A stretch of DNA of 64,000 nucleotides from Pseudomonas poae (GCA_028869255.1 CP110972.1:997001-1061000); one strand, 5' to 3'; counted from the stretch's first letter, positions 35,629-44,862 are shown. A program made the numbers and translations. The notes: generated from the letters alone by a model not told the origin.

Positions 35629-35961
35629 TTAGCTACCGGCTACAGCGGCCTCGCGCTCCATCAGCCGGTCCATCAACAAAACCCCCAGCTCACTCAACTG
35701 GTGAATCGCCAGCGCCACATCGCGCTGCTTGCCGGTCAAATCCTCCGACAGGTCGAGCAACAGGGCGGTGACTGAGGAAAAGGTTTCGTAGCTGTTGGTG
35801 ATCAGGGTTTCGCTGCTGGCGTCGGCGGCGACGTTGAACAGCGCTGGGGGTGGTAGAGGTGGGGCGGTTTCTGGATTGAGGTAGTGGTCTATGGCGCGAT
35901 GCGCGGCCCTTTTAAGTTTCGGGTCCGGCTTGTTTGGAGGGTTGGGCGTAACTTTGAACAT
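35629..35961 (-). CDS. DUF6124 family protein, copy 1
   Basis: The 110-residue protein begins MFKVTPNPPNKPDPKLKRAAHRAIDHYL and has a helical C-terminal half, as in the many small DUF6124 proteins of Pseudomonas. It differs from the copy at 46198-46530 by a single residue in my reading (Lys against Glu after PPN). The function is unknown. Its 5' leader is long, structured, and conserved with the second copy apart from two complementary segments. One of these touches the start codon. Confidence 0.88.
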   Translation of the reverse strand: MFKVTPNPPNKPDPKLKRAAHRAIDHYLNPETAPPLPPPALFNVAADASSETLITNSYETFSSVTALLLDLSEDLTGKQRDVALAIHQLSELGVLLMDRLMEREAAVAGS

Positions 35962-36284
35962 GTGTGTTGTACCTGATTAGGGCCAACACCTCTTCGCTAC
36001 TAAACGAAGGGGTGGCAGCTGTGCACAGGTTAGTAGACCGGGGAAACACACAAAGCCGGCGCGCCCGAGGACGCCCTGCGCACAGCCACCATCAAGCACA
36101 GACAAGAACATCTGGAAGATGAGGCTTATGCACTTTATGTTTATCACGCGGGCTACTAAACCCGATCACTGAGTTGTCAGCGACCGAACCACCTTAGAGA
36201 CGCCCACTAAAGCGCACAAGCCGGCGGATTCTGACGCAAGCGTAGGCAAGGGAGCAAGGCGCTGTCGCCTCGGACTTTCCTGTT
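35962..36284 (-). ncRNA. Structured leader of DUF6124 copy 1
   Basis: Three long pairings can be drawn. A (36075-36090, GGUGGCUGUGCGCAGG read leftward) pairs with A' (36011-36029). B (36030-36036) pairs with B' (35997-36003, CTACTAA/TTAGTAG). V1 (36045-36052, AACACACA) pairs with V2 (35961-35968, TGTGTGTT), which abuts the start codon. A-A' crosses the other two, so two folds compete. The same layout appears at 46531-46850 with different V1/V2 sequence that still pairs. It could be a regulatory leader or part of a small RNA. Confidence 0.55.
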
Positions 36285-36380
36285 TCAGGTTTTGTTGTAG
36301 GACATGTACTCGTTCTGCAAAAATACCGTCGGCCAGATACTTCGCCTCGCCCCATCGGTTGTAAATAAAACCGTCCCGTA
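36285..36380 (-). pseudogene. Remnant of a flavin monooxygenase 3' end
   Basis: From the stop at 36285 the leftward frame reads FIYNRWGEAKYLADGIF and on. This matches the end of the intact monooxygenase at 49993 (FIYGVWHDAKYVADHIV). The DNA just before the stop is nearly identical (GTTTTGTTGTAGGACATGTACTC against the same at 49996 onward, read in parts). Only the last 30 or so codons remain. Confidence 0.7.
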
Positions 36381-36407
36381 CTCCCAACCTCATCATCTGG
36401 TTTGACT

Positions 36408-36899
36408 ATGAACAAGACCTTATCAATCTGCTGTGCGGCGCTGCTGGCCGGCTGCGTTGGCCACTATCAGCAACCGTCGATAGCTGCACCGCACGCGACG
36501 CTTGACGCAAGGTGGGGCAACAATGAGCTGATGTCCGGAGGCTTTCAAGGCTATTGGGCCTACTACAATGCCCACTGCCAAAAAACAGAAAACAGCGGAG
36601 TGCTGGGCGAAATTTCGCAGTCCGATGCTGCGAAGAATCGCTTTCTGATCGAGCCGGATAAGCGCATTTTCCTGAATGCCCTTAGTTCGGGTATCAAGCA
36701 GCGTGAGACTACCGACGAGCCTCTGATCCACAAGAGCTGCATAAGTATTGTCAGCTTCATCCCTGATGCTGGAGCAACCTACCAGGTAACCCACTCGGCT
36801 CCAAAATCCGGCTGTTCGTTGGCGGTGATAGACCTGAAAACAGGAAAAGCGCCGACCTCTCTGATCGTTGAACCGGTTACGAAGGCGTGCGGGTTTTAG
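36408..36899 (+). CDS. Hypothetical lipoprotein
   Basis: The protein has about 163 residues. The N-terminal MNKTLSICCAALLAGC has a lipobox (L-L-A-G-C), so it should be lipid-anchored. The mature part has four or five Cys, which suggests disulfides, and no recognisable domain. The ATG at 36408 is taken. It begins directly after the monooxygenase remnant. Confidence 0.65.
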   Translation: MNKTLSICCAALLAGCVGHYQQPSIAAPHATLDARWGNNELMSGGFQGYWAYYNAHCQKTENSGVLGEISQSDAAKNRFLIEPDKRIFLNALSSGIKQRETTDEPLIHKSCISIVSFIPDAGATYQVTHSAPKSGCSLAVIDLKTGKAPTSLIVEPVTKACGF

Positions 36900-36979
36900 T
36901 CGTGAACCTGCCAAGATGATCCACTTTCGCCGCGTCGCAGTTTTTGATAACACCGCTATGGATTGATGTGGGCGAGCAT

Positions 36980-37327
36980 TTAAACAGCGAAAGCAAGTGC
37001 CAGGAGCGGCGTGCCGCCCGCCACGACGATTCGCCAGTTCACAAACGCGGCACATTCCACCAGCGCTTCAAATTGTTCAGGGCAGCGGCGCTTGAAGCTC
37101 TGGGCATTGTCGATGATTAATGAAAGCGTTTGTCCGCGTTGAACGTGGATAGACGACATTTCTGCGCTGGGGTCATCGAGGTATGAAAGACAATCAACCC
37201 AGGCATCCATATTTCGGCCGTAGAAGCTCGGAAAGCCGAATTTTTCTGCGAAGACACTGTGGAATGTTTGCCAGTCAGTAATAAGGTTTGCATCCACTTG
37301 CACCATTGTCAGATCAACCTTCGCCAC
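36980..37327 (-). CDS. Barstar family protein
   Basis: The 115-residue protein shows the barstar fold signature FGFPSFYGRNMDAWVDCLSYL, with the acidic patch (DD) that normally blocks a barnase-like RNase. No barnase or toxin gene is adjacent, so it is an orphan immunity protein or has another partner. It lies in an accessory stretch among small unrelated genes. Confidence 0.85.
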   Translation of the reverse strand: MAKVDLTMVQVDANLITDWQTFHSVFAEKFGFPSFYGRNMDAWVDCLSYLDDPSAEMSSIHVQRGQTLSLIIDNAQSFKRRCPEQFEALVECAAFVNWRIVVAGGTPLLALAFAV

Positions 37328-37523
37328 GTAAAAAAAACAGGTATGGCGGTCTTACGAGGTGAAGTCAATTGCTGGCTGGGCGCAATACAGGGCTCAATCC
37401 GCAGCAGGCGAGGTTGTAGTGGTAACTTCTGGCCGAAAGGCGCCGGTCCGTATGAAAGGTTCGAGCTTGAAAGATTGACAGGCCGTTCGTACGCTTAAGT
37501 CCCTTTACGGTGGTTGCCTGAAG

Positions 37524-37742
37524 ATGGAGAGCAATTTGTCTTTGCAGATCGAACGAGCCGCCTATGAGGAATTCAATCGGCTTTGGGCCCTAGGGCGCTT
37601 CGGGCATCAGCGATTGGGCCAAGCGTTCTATAACCATTTCAACCTGCACAAACTCACCGATCAAGCTTCATTGCGCGGCCTCTACGAGGCTGACGGTAAG
37701 AAAGCTTCGGGTCTGATCTTAAAGCTTTTCCATCTTCACTAA
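37524..37742 (+). CDS. Small hypothetical protein
   Basis: The 72-residue, mostly helical protein (AAYEEFNRLWALGRFGHQRL...) starts at an ATG preceded by TGAAG. Its composition is like real coding sequence, but no family was recognised. The gap between this gene and the barstar gene (37328-37523) holds nothing else. Confidence 0.45.
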   Translation: MESNLSLQIERAAYEEFNRLWALGRFGHQRLGQAFYNHFNLHKLTDQASLRGLYEADGKKASGLILKLFHLH

Positions 37743-37846
37743 GCGTCAGCTCTTGTCGAGTAACGGGCGGTCGATGACTTACAAGCACGACAACGCATCC
37801 TATGCCGCTTAACGGCGATTCGTCACTGTAGCAACCCCGCTACCAC

Positions 37847-38746
37847 TCACTCGTTCAAGAACTTGATGACAGCACCGGCGAACAGTTCTGGCTGATCAAG
37901 CATGACGAAATGAAAACTGTCGTCAATGCGCCTGAAGCTGATGTTTGGGTTCGAAACATAGGCATTACGGAACATTGCATCAATGTTGGACGCCTGTACG
38001 CCGTAAAGCAGGTCGTAGGCATAGACGACCTGAACCGGCACCCTGATGCGTCCAAGCTCAGGCCGCAGGTCGGTGACCATCAGTTCATACATGGCATCGG
38101 CCAGGGTCTTTCGGTCCGAGCTAATCCCTGCTGCGACCAAGCTTGGCCTGACCCCTTCAGTTTTGGCGAGACGAGCGATGGATGCAAGCAGCGTGGCTTC
38201 AGCTTGCTCAGGGGTTGCCGCTAACATTGCATTGCGCATCGCAGCCGCATGTGGGGTCGCCGTTTCACTCGTCGCGCCAGGGTCAAACAGCAACGTATAA
38301 AAGGGCAGCGCATCGACAATCATCAGGCGTCCAACCTGGTCGGGGTGACGAGCACCTAGCATCAGTGCCACCTCGCCCCCCAACGAGTGACCGATGATGA
38401 CCGGCGCCTTGATGTGCTGGCTGCGTATATATTCGGCGATTGCCTCGGCCGTTGGCGCGGCGACTTTTCCGTCTGGATCGGACACGGCAGGCGAGCCGGC
38501 AAAACCCGCTACCTGTACGAGATGGAGACGGTGGTTCTGCCGTAATCTGGAGGCCAAGTCAGCCCATACTTCGTAGGACGAGGCAAATCCTGGAATTAAT
38601 ATAATGTCTGTTCCCGAGCCTTGTACCTGCACCGAGATATTACCCTGGATGACAGTTGTTGGTGGCAGGGGCGCAGGCTGGGCTGGCGATGCTGACAACA
38701 GCGCCAACGTGGAGCCGATCCCAGCAAGGATCACTCCTACACGCAT
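37847..38746 (-). CDS. Exported alpha/beta hydrolase
   Basis: The protein has about 299 residues with a signal peptide (MRVGVILAGIGSTLALLSAS...). The oxyanion region LIPGFASS, the nucleophile elbow IIGHSLGG and a late SFHFVML with the catalytic His give a complete hydrolase set. The start at residue 8 of the longest frame gives a cleaner signal peptide. The substrate is unknown. The 38747-39115 gap beyond it holds only a terminator. Confidence 0.83.
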   Translation of the reverse strand: MRVGVILAGIGSTLALLSASPAQPAPLPPTTVIQGNISVQVQGSGTDIILIPGFASSYEVWADLASRLRQNHRLHLVQVAGFAGSPAVSDPDGKVAAPTAEAIAEYIRSQHIKAPVIIGHSLGGEVALMLGARHPDQVGRLMIVDALPFYTLLFDPGATSETATPHAAAMRNAMLAATPEQAEATLLASIARLAKTEGVRPSLVAAGISSDRKTLADAMYELMVTDLRPELGRIRVPVQVVYAYDLLYGVQASNIDAMFRNAYVSNPNISFRRIDDSFHFVMLDQPELFAGAVIKFLNE

Positions 38747-39066
38747 AGGCTTGTCCTTTTTGCGCAATGCGGAGTGACATTTACGATGTAACGGTCGCCA
38801 ATTACACCGATGAGTTGGCAGCTTAAGGGGTTCATAGCCATTCCCTTGACCGAAAAAATACCGCCACTATACGACGCACAAAGGCACCAGAAATCTCCCG
38901 AAGGGCGGGTTTCGGCCATTAGCGGACTTTCCGCACTGACTATCCCCTAAGGGCATAAACAGAGTGGTTTGGTGATCGGCGATACATAGGTGAAAGAGAT
39001 ACTTTGTCTATAGCCTGAGAACTCAGCGTTCTGGTCTCGCCAAAAACACCTTCTTTAACAGTCGAG

Positions 39067-39105
39067 AAAGGCCCGGACACCCTGGATGGAATGTTCCGGG
39101 CCTTT
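39067..39105. terminator. Terminator-like hairpin after the YcaC-like gene
   Basis: AAAGGCCCGGA-N17-TCCGGGCCTTT is a perfect 11-bp stem. Leftward it ends the hydrolase gene whose stop is at 39116; short T-runs lie on both sides. The rest of 38747-39115 shows no gene. Confidence 0.7.
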
Positions 39106-39115
39106 GCAAGCGTGC

Positions 39116-39700
39116 TTACTCGCCAAAGGCTTCCATAAGCACTTGAACCAGTTCACCGCCTTCCGGTGTTGCCCAACTGCCAGCCAGTTCAGCAATCAAC
39201 TGGTTAGTGGTGGTCAGTGTTACACCAGCTTTGTCCATGCGGCGCAGAGCAATGTCATCGGCCATGGCGGTGGGCGAAGCGCCACCATCTGCTACGACTT
39301 GGACTTCATAGCCTTCACGGACCAGCGAGAGCGCTGGATAGACGGTGCACACATCATTGGTTACACCCGCAATGATCAGTTTCTTGCGGCCTGTCGCTTT
39401 TACTGCTGCTGCGAAGTTCTCATCGTCCATGGCGTTGACGATGCCCATACGTTTGATTCGACCGGCAAACTCAGTTGGAAGAATCTCTTCCAGTTCGCTC
39501 AACAGCGGGCCTTGGGCATACTCTTCCATGCTGGAGGTCAGTACCACCGGGAGCTTCAGGATGCGGGCTGCTTTGGCCAGCATCAGAGCGTTGCGCTTCA
39601 GTTCTTCAAAGGGCATGGATTTAGCCCAGCCCATGGTTCCGACCTGATGGTCAATTAGCAGCAGAGCAGCATTATCAGCATTGAAGTTTTCGAATGACAT
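39116..39700 (-). CDS. YcaC-like cysteine hydrolase
   Basis: The 194-residue isochorismatase-fold protein has ALLLIDHQVGTM (Asp) and AGVTNDVCTVYPALS, the YcaC-type site with the nucleophilic Cys. The substrate of YcaC relatives is unsettled. It is the last of three leftward genes (OYE, pirin, this), a set often induced by electrophiles. It differs from the hydrolase at 25937-26479, which is in another subfamily. Confidence 0.87.
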   Translation of the reverse strand: MSFENFNADNAALLLIDHQVGTMGWAKSMPFEELKRNALMLAKAARILKLPVVLTSSMEEYAQGPLLSELEEILPTEFAGRIKRMGIVNAMDDENFAAAVKATGRKKLIIAGVTNDVCTVYPALSLVREGYEVQVVADGGASPTAMADDIALRRMDKAGVTLTTTNQLIAELAGSWATPEGGELVQVLMEAFGE

Positions 39701-39760
39701 GGTGATTCTCCTGGCAACTACGATGGGGCACTTACCCCGGTTTTTGGGTATATAAATCGC

Positions 39761-40597
39761 TTAACGCGCTTGCAGTGTTCCGAACTCACCGCGCCGGTAG
39801 CCATTGACTGCTGCGGCCAGTGCGTCCATCGAAGCGAGGGCCATGGACCCTTGCCAATACACGGGTTGATTTAACGGAGTTCCGGAGAGCAGCACGGCCT
39901 TGGCATCTCCATTCTTCGCTTGCAGGGTGATAACTCGATCCGTGCCCTGAGGAAGATTGACTGGTGCCTTCGGGTCGATCAGGTTGAAGGCCCTACCGTC
40001 GACGTAAACCTCGCCGTCAATTGGCATAACGAATGCCACGTGTCCTTCTGGCACTGGAATTTTCACTTCGCTTGCGGCTTCAAGGGATATGTCCAGAAGC
40101 CTTACGTCCGTAGGCAGTAATAGCGGAGAGGCCAGTCCTTCGAAGTTGCCCACGGGGACTCTGATTTTTACACCCGCCAAATAAACAGTAGGGACATCCT
40201 GAGCCTCAACACTGAAGACAAAGGGTGCATCAGCTTGCTTGTCTTCGGGCAGGTTGATGAAGATTTGCAGCATGTGAACGGTCTTGCCTGGCTGGGCTGG
40301 AACCTCTTCATGAACGATGCCTTCACCCGCCGCCGTCCAGTGCAAACCACCGGGTTGAATCACGTTGCGGTTGCCCAGCGAGTCACGGTTGTCGATGCCT
40401 GTTTCCGAATCCAAAAATAGATAAGAGACTGCTGAAAAACCTGCATGAGGATGAGGGGGAAACGTCGGTCCGCTGATCCATGCATGGTCTACGCCGAGAA
40501 ACGGGTCGATGGGTTTCGCATTCTGATCACCACGCAGACTGAGTGCCCGAAACTGGCTGCCGTGGTTCATGCGCTGTAAGCGTGCGGTGGGTTGCAT
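39761..40597 (-). CDS. Pirin family protein
   Basis: The 278-residue bicupin protein has metal-binding residues in PPHPHAGFSAV and LHWTAAGEGIVHEEVP, giving the His-His-His-Glu set of pirins. Bacterial pirins of this type can act as quercetin dioxygenases or redox sensors. It lies eleven bases after the OYE gene on the same strand, so it is cotranscribed. Confidence 0.9.
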   Translation of the reverse strand: MQPTARLQRMNHGSQFRALSLRGDQNAKPIDPFLGVDHAWISGPTFPPHPHAGFSAVSYLFLDSETGIDNRDSLGNRNVIQPGGLHWTAAGEGIVHEEVPAQPGKTVHMLQIFINLPEDKQADAPFVFSVEAQDVPTVYLAGVKIRVPVGNFEGLASPLLLPTDVRLLDISLEAASEVKIPVPEGHVAFVMPIDGEVYVDGRAFNLIDPKAPVNLPQGTDRVITLQAKNGDAKAVLLSGTPLNQPVYWQGSMALASMDALAAAVNGYRRGEFGTLQAR

Positions 40598-40608
40598 GAC
40601 GAAGCTCC

Positions 40609-41673
40609 TCAGGCCCCTTGGGACATAGTTGGATAATCGACATAGCCTTCTGCACCTGGAGCGTAAAAAGTGTCTTTATTCGGCATATTCAACTCTGCGT
40701 CGGCGCGGAACCGCTCAGGCAAATCAGGGTTGGCCAGGAAGGTGCTGCCAAACACTACCGCGTCTGCTTTGCCTTCATTGATCAATGACTCGGCGCTGTC
40801 TTTGGTCTGGCCGCTGCCGATCAGGTAGCTGCCATCGAACAGTGGGCGCAGCGCCGCGTGGTAATCGAACTTGGCCCCGAAAAGCGCGACGTGCAGGTAA
40901 GCGAGCTTGAGGTCGCGAAGCTGCTTGACTAGGTACTTGTAGGTTTCCTGCGGATTTGCATCGACGATGTCGTTGAAGTTCATCTCCGGGGAAATCTTGA
41001 TGCCGATACGGTCACTGCCCACTTCACTCACCATGGCGGCGAGCACTTCTTGTACGAAGCGAGTGCGGTTTTCAACCGAGCCACCGTACTGGTCGTTGCG
41101 CTGGTTGCTGCCGGTGGAGAGAAACTGCTCAGGCAGATAGCCCGAGGCAGCGTGCAATTCAACGCCGTCGAAACCGGCTTCAATGGCCCGGCGAGCAGAC
41201 TGACGATAGCCTTCAACCACCTCGGCGATTTCAGAGACGGTCAGGGCGTGCGGTGTCACGAAATCCTGCAAGCCGGTGGCGGTGTAGGTCTGGCCTGCGG
41301 CCTTGATTGCAGAAGGTGCTTGCGGTTGGGCGCCTTCGGGTAGCAAAGAAGGGTGAGACACCCGTCCGCAATGCATCAGTTGCATGAAGATGCGACCACC
41401 ACGGGCATGCACGGCATCAGTGATTTTCTTCCAGGCCGCGATTTGTTCGGCGGTTTCAATACCAGGGGTGCGAACGTAACCTTTGCCCAGCGCGACCGGA
41501 AACACGCCCTCGCTGATGATCAGCCCGGCAGTGGCGCGCTGTGCGTAGTAGGTGGCAACCAAATCGCTGGGTACACCTGCATCATCGGAGCGCGAGCGGG
41601 TCATCGGTGCCATGACCATACGGTTAGACAGGGTGAAGCGTCCTATCTGGACTTCGGCAAAAAGAGAGTTCAT
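40609..41673 (-). CDS. Alkene reductase, old yellow enzyme family (NemA-like)
   Basis: The 354-residue FMN enzyme has MAPMTRSR, QLMHCGRVSH and NDQYGGSVENR. The substrate pair is H-A-A-S (HAASGYLPEQF), so the His missing in the OYE at 1673 is present here while the Asn is Ser. GAGGAGCACC precedes the ATG at 41673. It heads the OYE-pirin-YcaC unit and is divergent from a LysR regulator that probably controls it. Confidence 0.92.
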   Translation of the reverse strand: MNSLFAEVQIGRFTLSNRMVMAPMTRSRSDDAGVPSDLVATYYAQRATAGLIISEGVFPVALGKGYVRTPGIETAEQIAAWKKITDAVHARGGRIFMQLMHCGRVSHPSLLPEGAQPQAPSAIKAAGQTYTATGLQDFVTPHALTVSEIAEVVEGYRQSARRAIEAGFDGVELHAASGYLPEQFLSTGSNQRNDQYGGSVENRTRFVQEVLAAMVSEVGSDRIGIKISPEMNFNDIVDANPQETYKYLVKQLRDLKLAYLHVALFGAKFDYHAALRPLFDGSYLIGSGQTKDSAESLINEGKADAVVFGSTFLANPDLPERFRADAELNMPNKDTFYAPGAEGYVDYPTMSQGA

Positions 41674-41753
41674 TTCGGTGCTCCTCAGAAGTGATGTGGC
41701 TATGATTCATCAAGCCGAAGTTGGGATAAATGCCGTAAAATCGAAATAACTAA

Positions 41754-41766
41754 TCCATAAATGGGA
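41754..41766. promoter_or_regulatory. Candidate LysR-type site (T-N11-A)
   Basis: TCCATAAATGGGA sits between the divergent LysR and OYE starts and has the T-N11-A form with near dyad symmetry (ATCCAT/ATGGGAT). A related GGGATA half lies at 41723-41728. Confidence 0.45.
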
Positions 41767-41773
41767 TAATGCT

Positions 41774-42655
41774 GTGGATTTTCTCAACGACATGGCTCTG
41801 TTTGTCGAGGTGGTGAAGGCGCGCAGTTTCACGCGTGCGGCGGAAACGCTGGGGATACCCAATTCGACGTTGTCGCGACGTATCAGTGAGCTGGAGAAAG
41901 GGATTGGCTTGCGGCTGCTGCACCGCACGACTCGCAAGATTGAGCTGACCGAAGCGGGCCAGTTGTACTTTGAACGCTGTAAACGACTCGTCGATGAAGC
42001 CCGTCTGGCGCATGAACAGCTGGGAGAAATGCTGGCCCGGCCCAGCGGGCTGTTGCGAGCTTCGCTACCGGTTGACTTCGCAACGGTCTACCTAGCCCCA
42101 CTGATTGCAGACTTCGCCAGGTTCTATCCCGGTATCAGTTTCGAGTTTGACCTGAGCCCGCGTCAGGTCGATCTGATCAGCGATCCGGTGGATGTAGTAA
42201 TCCGTATGGGCGAGCCGCCAAACTCGAACCTGATCGCTCGCAAACTCGCGAGTTTAGGGCGCGGACTGTATGCATCTCCACGATACCTCGAGGTTTCCGG
42301 CGAGCCTGAGCACCCAGCCGACCTGGTTAATCATGAATGCCTGCGAATGCGTAGCGCAGGTGCCGACCGTTGGACGCTGTCACGCGCCTCCGAGAGCGTG
42401 GATATCGATGTAGGAGGACGGTTCGAACTCAATAGCGTAGGCATGCTCAGGCGTTTGGCATCGTTGGATCTTGGTATTGCATTGCTGCCTGAGGGCATCG
42501 CCGGGCAGGACGTCGCAGACGGAACGCTTTGTAAAGTCCTGTCGCAATGGCAGGCATCACCAGTGTCGGTCTATGCACTGACCGAAACGCGCCTGCTTCC
42601 GGCGAAAACCCAAAGGTTTATTGAGTTTCTAAGAGATAAGCTAGAAGGTGCGTAG
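41774..42655 (+). CDS. LysR family regulator of the OYE unit
   Basis: The 293-residue protein has an N-terminal winged helix (FVEVVKARSFTRAAETLGIPNSTLSRRISELEKGIG) and a substrate-binding effector domain. It belongs to the large group related to DsdC/AaeR-type regulators with the LRRLASLDLGIALLPE end. Translation likely starts at the GTG at 41774. It is divergent from the OYE gene, which it probably regulates. Confidence 0.87.
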   Translation: MDFLNDMALFVEVVKARSFTRAAETLGIPNSTLSRRISELEKGIGLRLLHRTTRKIELTEAGQLYFERCKRLVDEARLAHEQLGEMLARPSGLLRASLPVDFATVYLAPLIADFARFYPGISFEFDLSPRQVDLISDPVDVVIRMGEPPNSNLIARKLASLGRGLYASPRYLEVSGEPEHPADLVNHECLRMRSAGADRWTLSRASESVDIDVGGRFELNSVGMLRRLASLDLGIALLPEGIAGQDVADGTLCKVLSQWQASPVSVYALTETRLLPAKTQRFIEFLRDKLEGA

Positions 42656-42775
42656 TGTCGAGTGCGAATGGCCGCTTTTGGCTGGTTGCTGCCCGTCACG
42701 AACGGCAGAAATCGGCCAATACCGGCCAGTTGATGCCCAGCAAAATCGAAGACGAACCACAAAGACCTGCGGTGA

Positions 42776-43243
42776 CTACGCCCGATCTATTCGCCCGGAG
42801 TAGCAACCCTGCTTGGCGTTGTGAACGTGAATGTAACTAACCTCTGGATTGGCAAACATCCGGGTAACCACAGGTTCTATTGCTATTCCATCAGCGACGT
42901 CGGCGTCGAGCATCATCCCATCATCAGTGAAAGCGCGAAGTGATAGCAGGCGGATTCGCATAGACTCGGGTACCTGATCGACTGCGTCATAAGCTTGGGT
43001 GGCCCACTCCCGTATGAAGATCGCGTGTGAGGCACGGTATGGCGTCTTGGCCGGCTGACAGACATGGTTGAGTAAAAGCACGCTCTGACCTAGCTGCGCA
43101 TCCTTCATTTCGATACGGTCAGGAAAGCCTGGGTTGCTGTCGACGATGTAACGCTTTATCCCGAGAGACGCAAGCTCTTGGTCGGGCAACCCAAACAGTG
43201 ACTGGAACGGCTCCGGGGAAAGGCCAGTTATACGAAACGCCAT
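42776..43243 (-). CDS. DUF1203 family protein
   Basis: The 155-residue protein begins MAFRITGLSPEPFQSLFGL and contains YRASHAIFIRE and YIHVHNAKQGCYSGRIDRA, as in DUF1203 proteins. The function is unknown. The conserved Cys and His near the C-terminus suggest metal or redox chemistry, but this is only inference. It stands alone. Confidence 0.82.
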   Translation of the reverse strand: MAFRITGLSPEPFQSLFGLPDQELASLGIKRYIVDSNPGFPDRIEMKDAQLGQSVLLLNHVCQPAKTPYRASHAIFIREWATQAYDAVDQVPESMRIRLLSLRAFTDDGMMLDADVADGIAIEPVVTRMFANPEVSYIHVHNAKQGCYSGRIDRA

Positions 43244-43782
43244 GGTCGAACTCCTATTGGTCTGGAGTGCTATCTGACTGGAATTGGTACGCTACTGACT
43301 ATCCGATTCTTGCTGCGTTATTCAAGCTGGCGCGACCGGCTGTTTGGGTAAAACGCTGGCATTTCGAATGTCGCTTGATTTGGCGGGATTTCACTGTAGT
43401 AAGGCTGCGGACTTTCACGAACCACCACTGCAAAAAGGTCACAGGGAATGAGATCGATAGAAAATAATCCTCCACCGTTCATTCGTATCCGCTGGCAGCC
43501 ATCGGCGTCGGGTTGGGCTTTGCGATTGCCGTCTACACAACTGGAAAAGGCCCCTGCTTCCTGGAGAACTTTGCATGCACCTGGTTACCGCAAGCCAACC
43601 CTGCGTAACTGTCCGCGTCTGGCCGAACACCGCCCCTCGGAATGGCAGATTGTCAGGCAGTTGCCTTCGCACCTAAATGATCAAGCTCGCCCTCAACGGC
43701 CCCAACAAAATTTTTCACCTCTTACGTAATGCGCCTGCTTTTTTGTGGTCTCTACCCTCGACTCCGCAAAAGGACAGGCTCC
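43244..43782. other. Region without a recognised gene
   Basis: The open frames here have no ribosome site and no recognisable product. At 43597-43625 the sequence AACCCTGCGTAACTGTCCGC and following bases match 46077-46105. A related GGCCGCTTTTGGC stretch lies at 42668. These look like decayed members of a dispersed repeat. Confidence 0.45.
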
Positions 43783-44385
43783 ATGTCGATACGCCCCGCA
43801 CTCTGCCTACTGACCCTGCCGTTGTTCGCGGGCTGCCAGTATTTGCCCCACACCGATTACTTCGCGGCCCCTGAAAACGAGCCCCACCCCGCCTGGATAC
43901 GCATCGTCAACTTCACTCAGAATGCCACTCTGTACCAGTATGAAAACGGGATACGTTCGGGCGGCATCATTCGCAGTGGGCCGCTGCCGTTCATCCACAC
44001 ACAGGATGAGGGGATGCCGAAAGCAGGGCAAAATCTCACGTCGGACTATTACGAAACTCGCATCCGACCCGGCATCGAAACGCACGTGGGTATGTATTGG
44101 GAGGGTGCGCGCACGCGATCTTGCTACGTCTCGACGAAGTTCACGCCTCAACCTGGGCACTATTACCAGTTCAGGCTGACATCGGGTTCAACAGGCACCT
44201 GCACGTTATATCCGTCGCTGATTGAGCGCGACAAGGACGGAGACGGCTGGCATCTCACTCCAAACTCGCAGGTGACGTACAAGGGCGAAGGGCCGACGGC
44301 CAAAACCCATTACAACAATAGCCACTTCGAAGACCCCAATTACCACCCGCCGGCGCAGCTTTATCCCGGCATAGACGTTTTATAA
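43783..44385 (+). CDS. Hypothetical lipoprotein
   Basis: The 200-residue protein begins MSIRPALCLLTLPLFAGC, a clear lipoprotein signal (L-F-A-G-C). The mature part is rich in aromatic residues and beta strands (HPAWIRIVNFTQNATLYQYENG). GGACAG precedes the ATG at 43783. No family was recognised. The next gene starts fifteen bases on and may be cotranscribed. Confidence 0.68.
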   Translation: MSIRPALCLLTLPLFAGCQYLPHTDYFAAPENEPHPAWIRIVNFTQNATLYQYENGIRSGGIIRSGPLPFIHTQDEGMPKAGQNLTSDYYETRIRPGIETHVGMYWEGARTRSCYVSTKFTPQPGHYYQFRLTSGSTGTCTLYPSLIERDKDGDGWHLTPNSQVTYKGEGPTAKTHYNNSHFEDPNYHPPAQLYPGIDVL

Positions 44386-44399
44386 AGAGGAGCAGTTCG

Positions 44400-44708
44400 G
44401 TGGGTATCAGAAAGCACTGGCTGACGCTCGGCGAACGAGCATCAGAGGACTTGTTCGCATGGTCGGCGTTTGTCGCGCAAACGGAATTCCTGTGGCAAGA
44501 CGCTGCTTTGGTCAAGGACGCCGTCGCGTGGCAGCGTCTTTGGTTCGAACTGGAGATAATCAACGGGCTTGCGTTGGCCCAATGGGACGATCAGGGAAGG
44601 CCGAATGATTGGTCATGCGCCTGGAACAAAGACTATCGAACAGATGCGGCCGCCCTGGCGACTGAACTGGCAGCCATGGTTTGCGATGCAGATTCATCTG
44701 CCGTCTGA
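44400..44708 (+). CDS. Hypothetical protein
   Basis: The 102-residue protein begins at a GTG with AGGAG about nine bases before. It is rich in Trp and Ala and looks helical (ERASEDLFAWSAFVAQTEFLW). No family was recognised and there is no signal or membrane segment. Confidence 0.55.
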   Translation: MGIRKHWLTLGERASEDLFAWSAFVAQTEFLWQDAALVKDAVAWQRLWFELEIINGLALAQWDDQGRPNDWSCAWNKDYRTDAAALATELAAMVCDADSSAV

Positions 44709-44862
44709 ATACACGAGCTCAATATGGGCTATCACGTCTGCCACAGAGACCGCCCTTCATTCATAGTTGAGATAGATATCTGAATTCGACGGTGAAGCCA
44801 AACTGGGAACCACCTATCAGGCTCTCTATACTGGCCCCAGGATGGTAGTTGGAGCACAAGAT

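Noticed and set aside
37259..37498. 79-codon rightward frame opposite and beyond the barstar start
   Set aside because: It overlaps the barstar gene, has no ribosome site and no recognisable product.
43448..43729. 93-codon rightward frame before the lipoprotein gene
   Set aside because: It lacks a ribosome site, has a Pro/Arg-rich product and spans a dispersed repeat.
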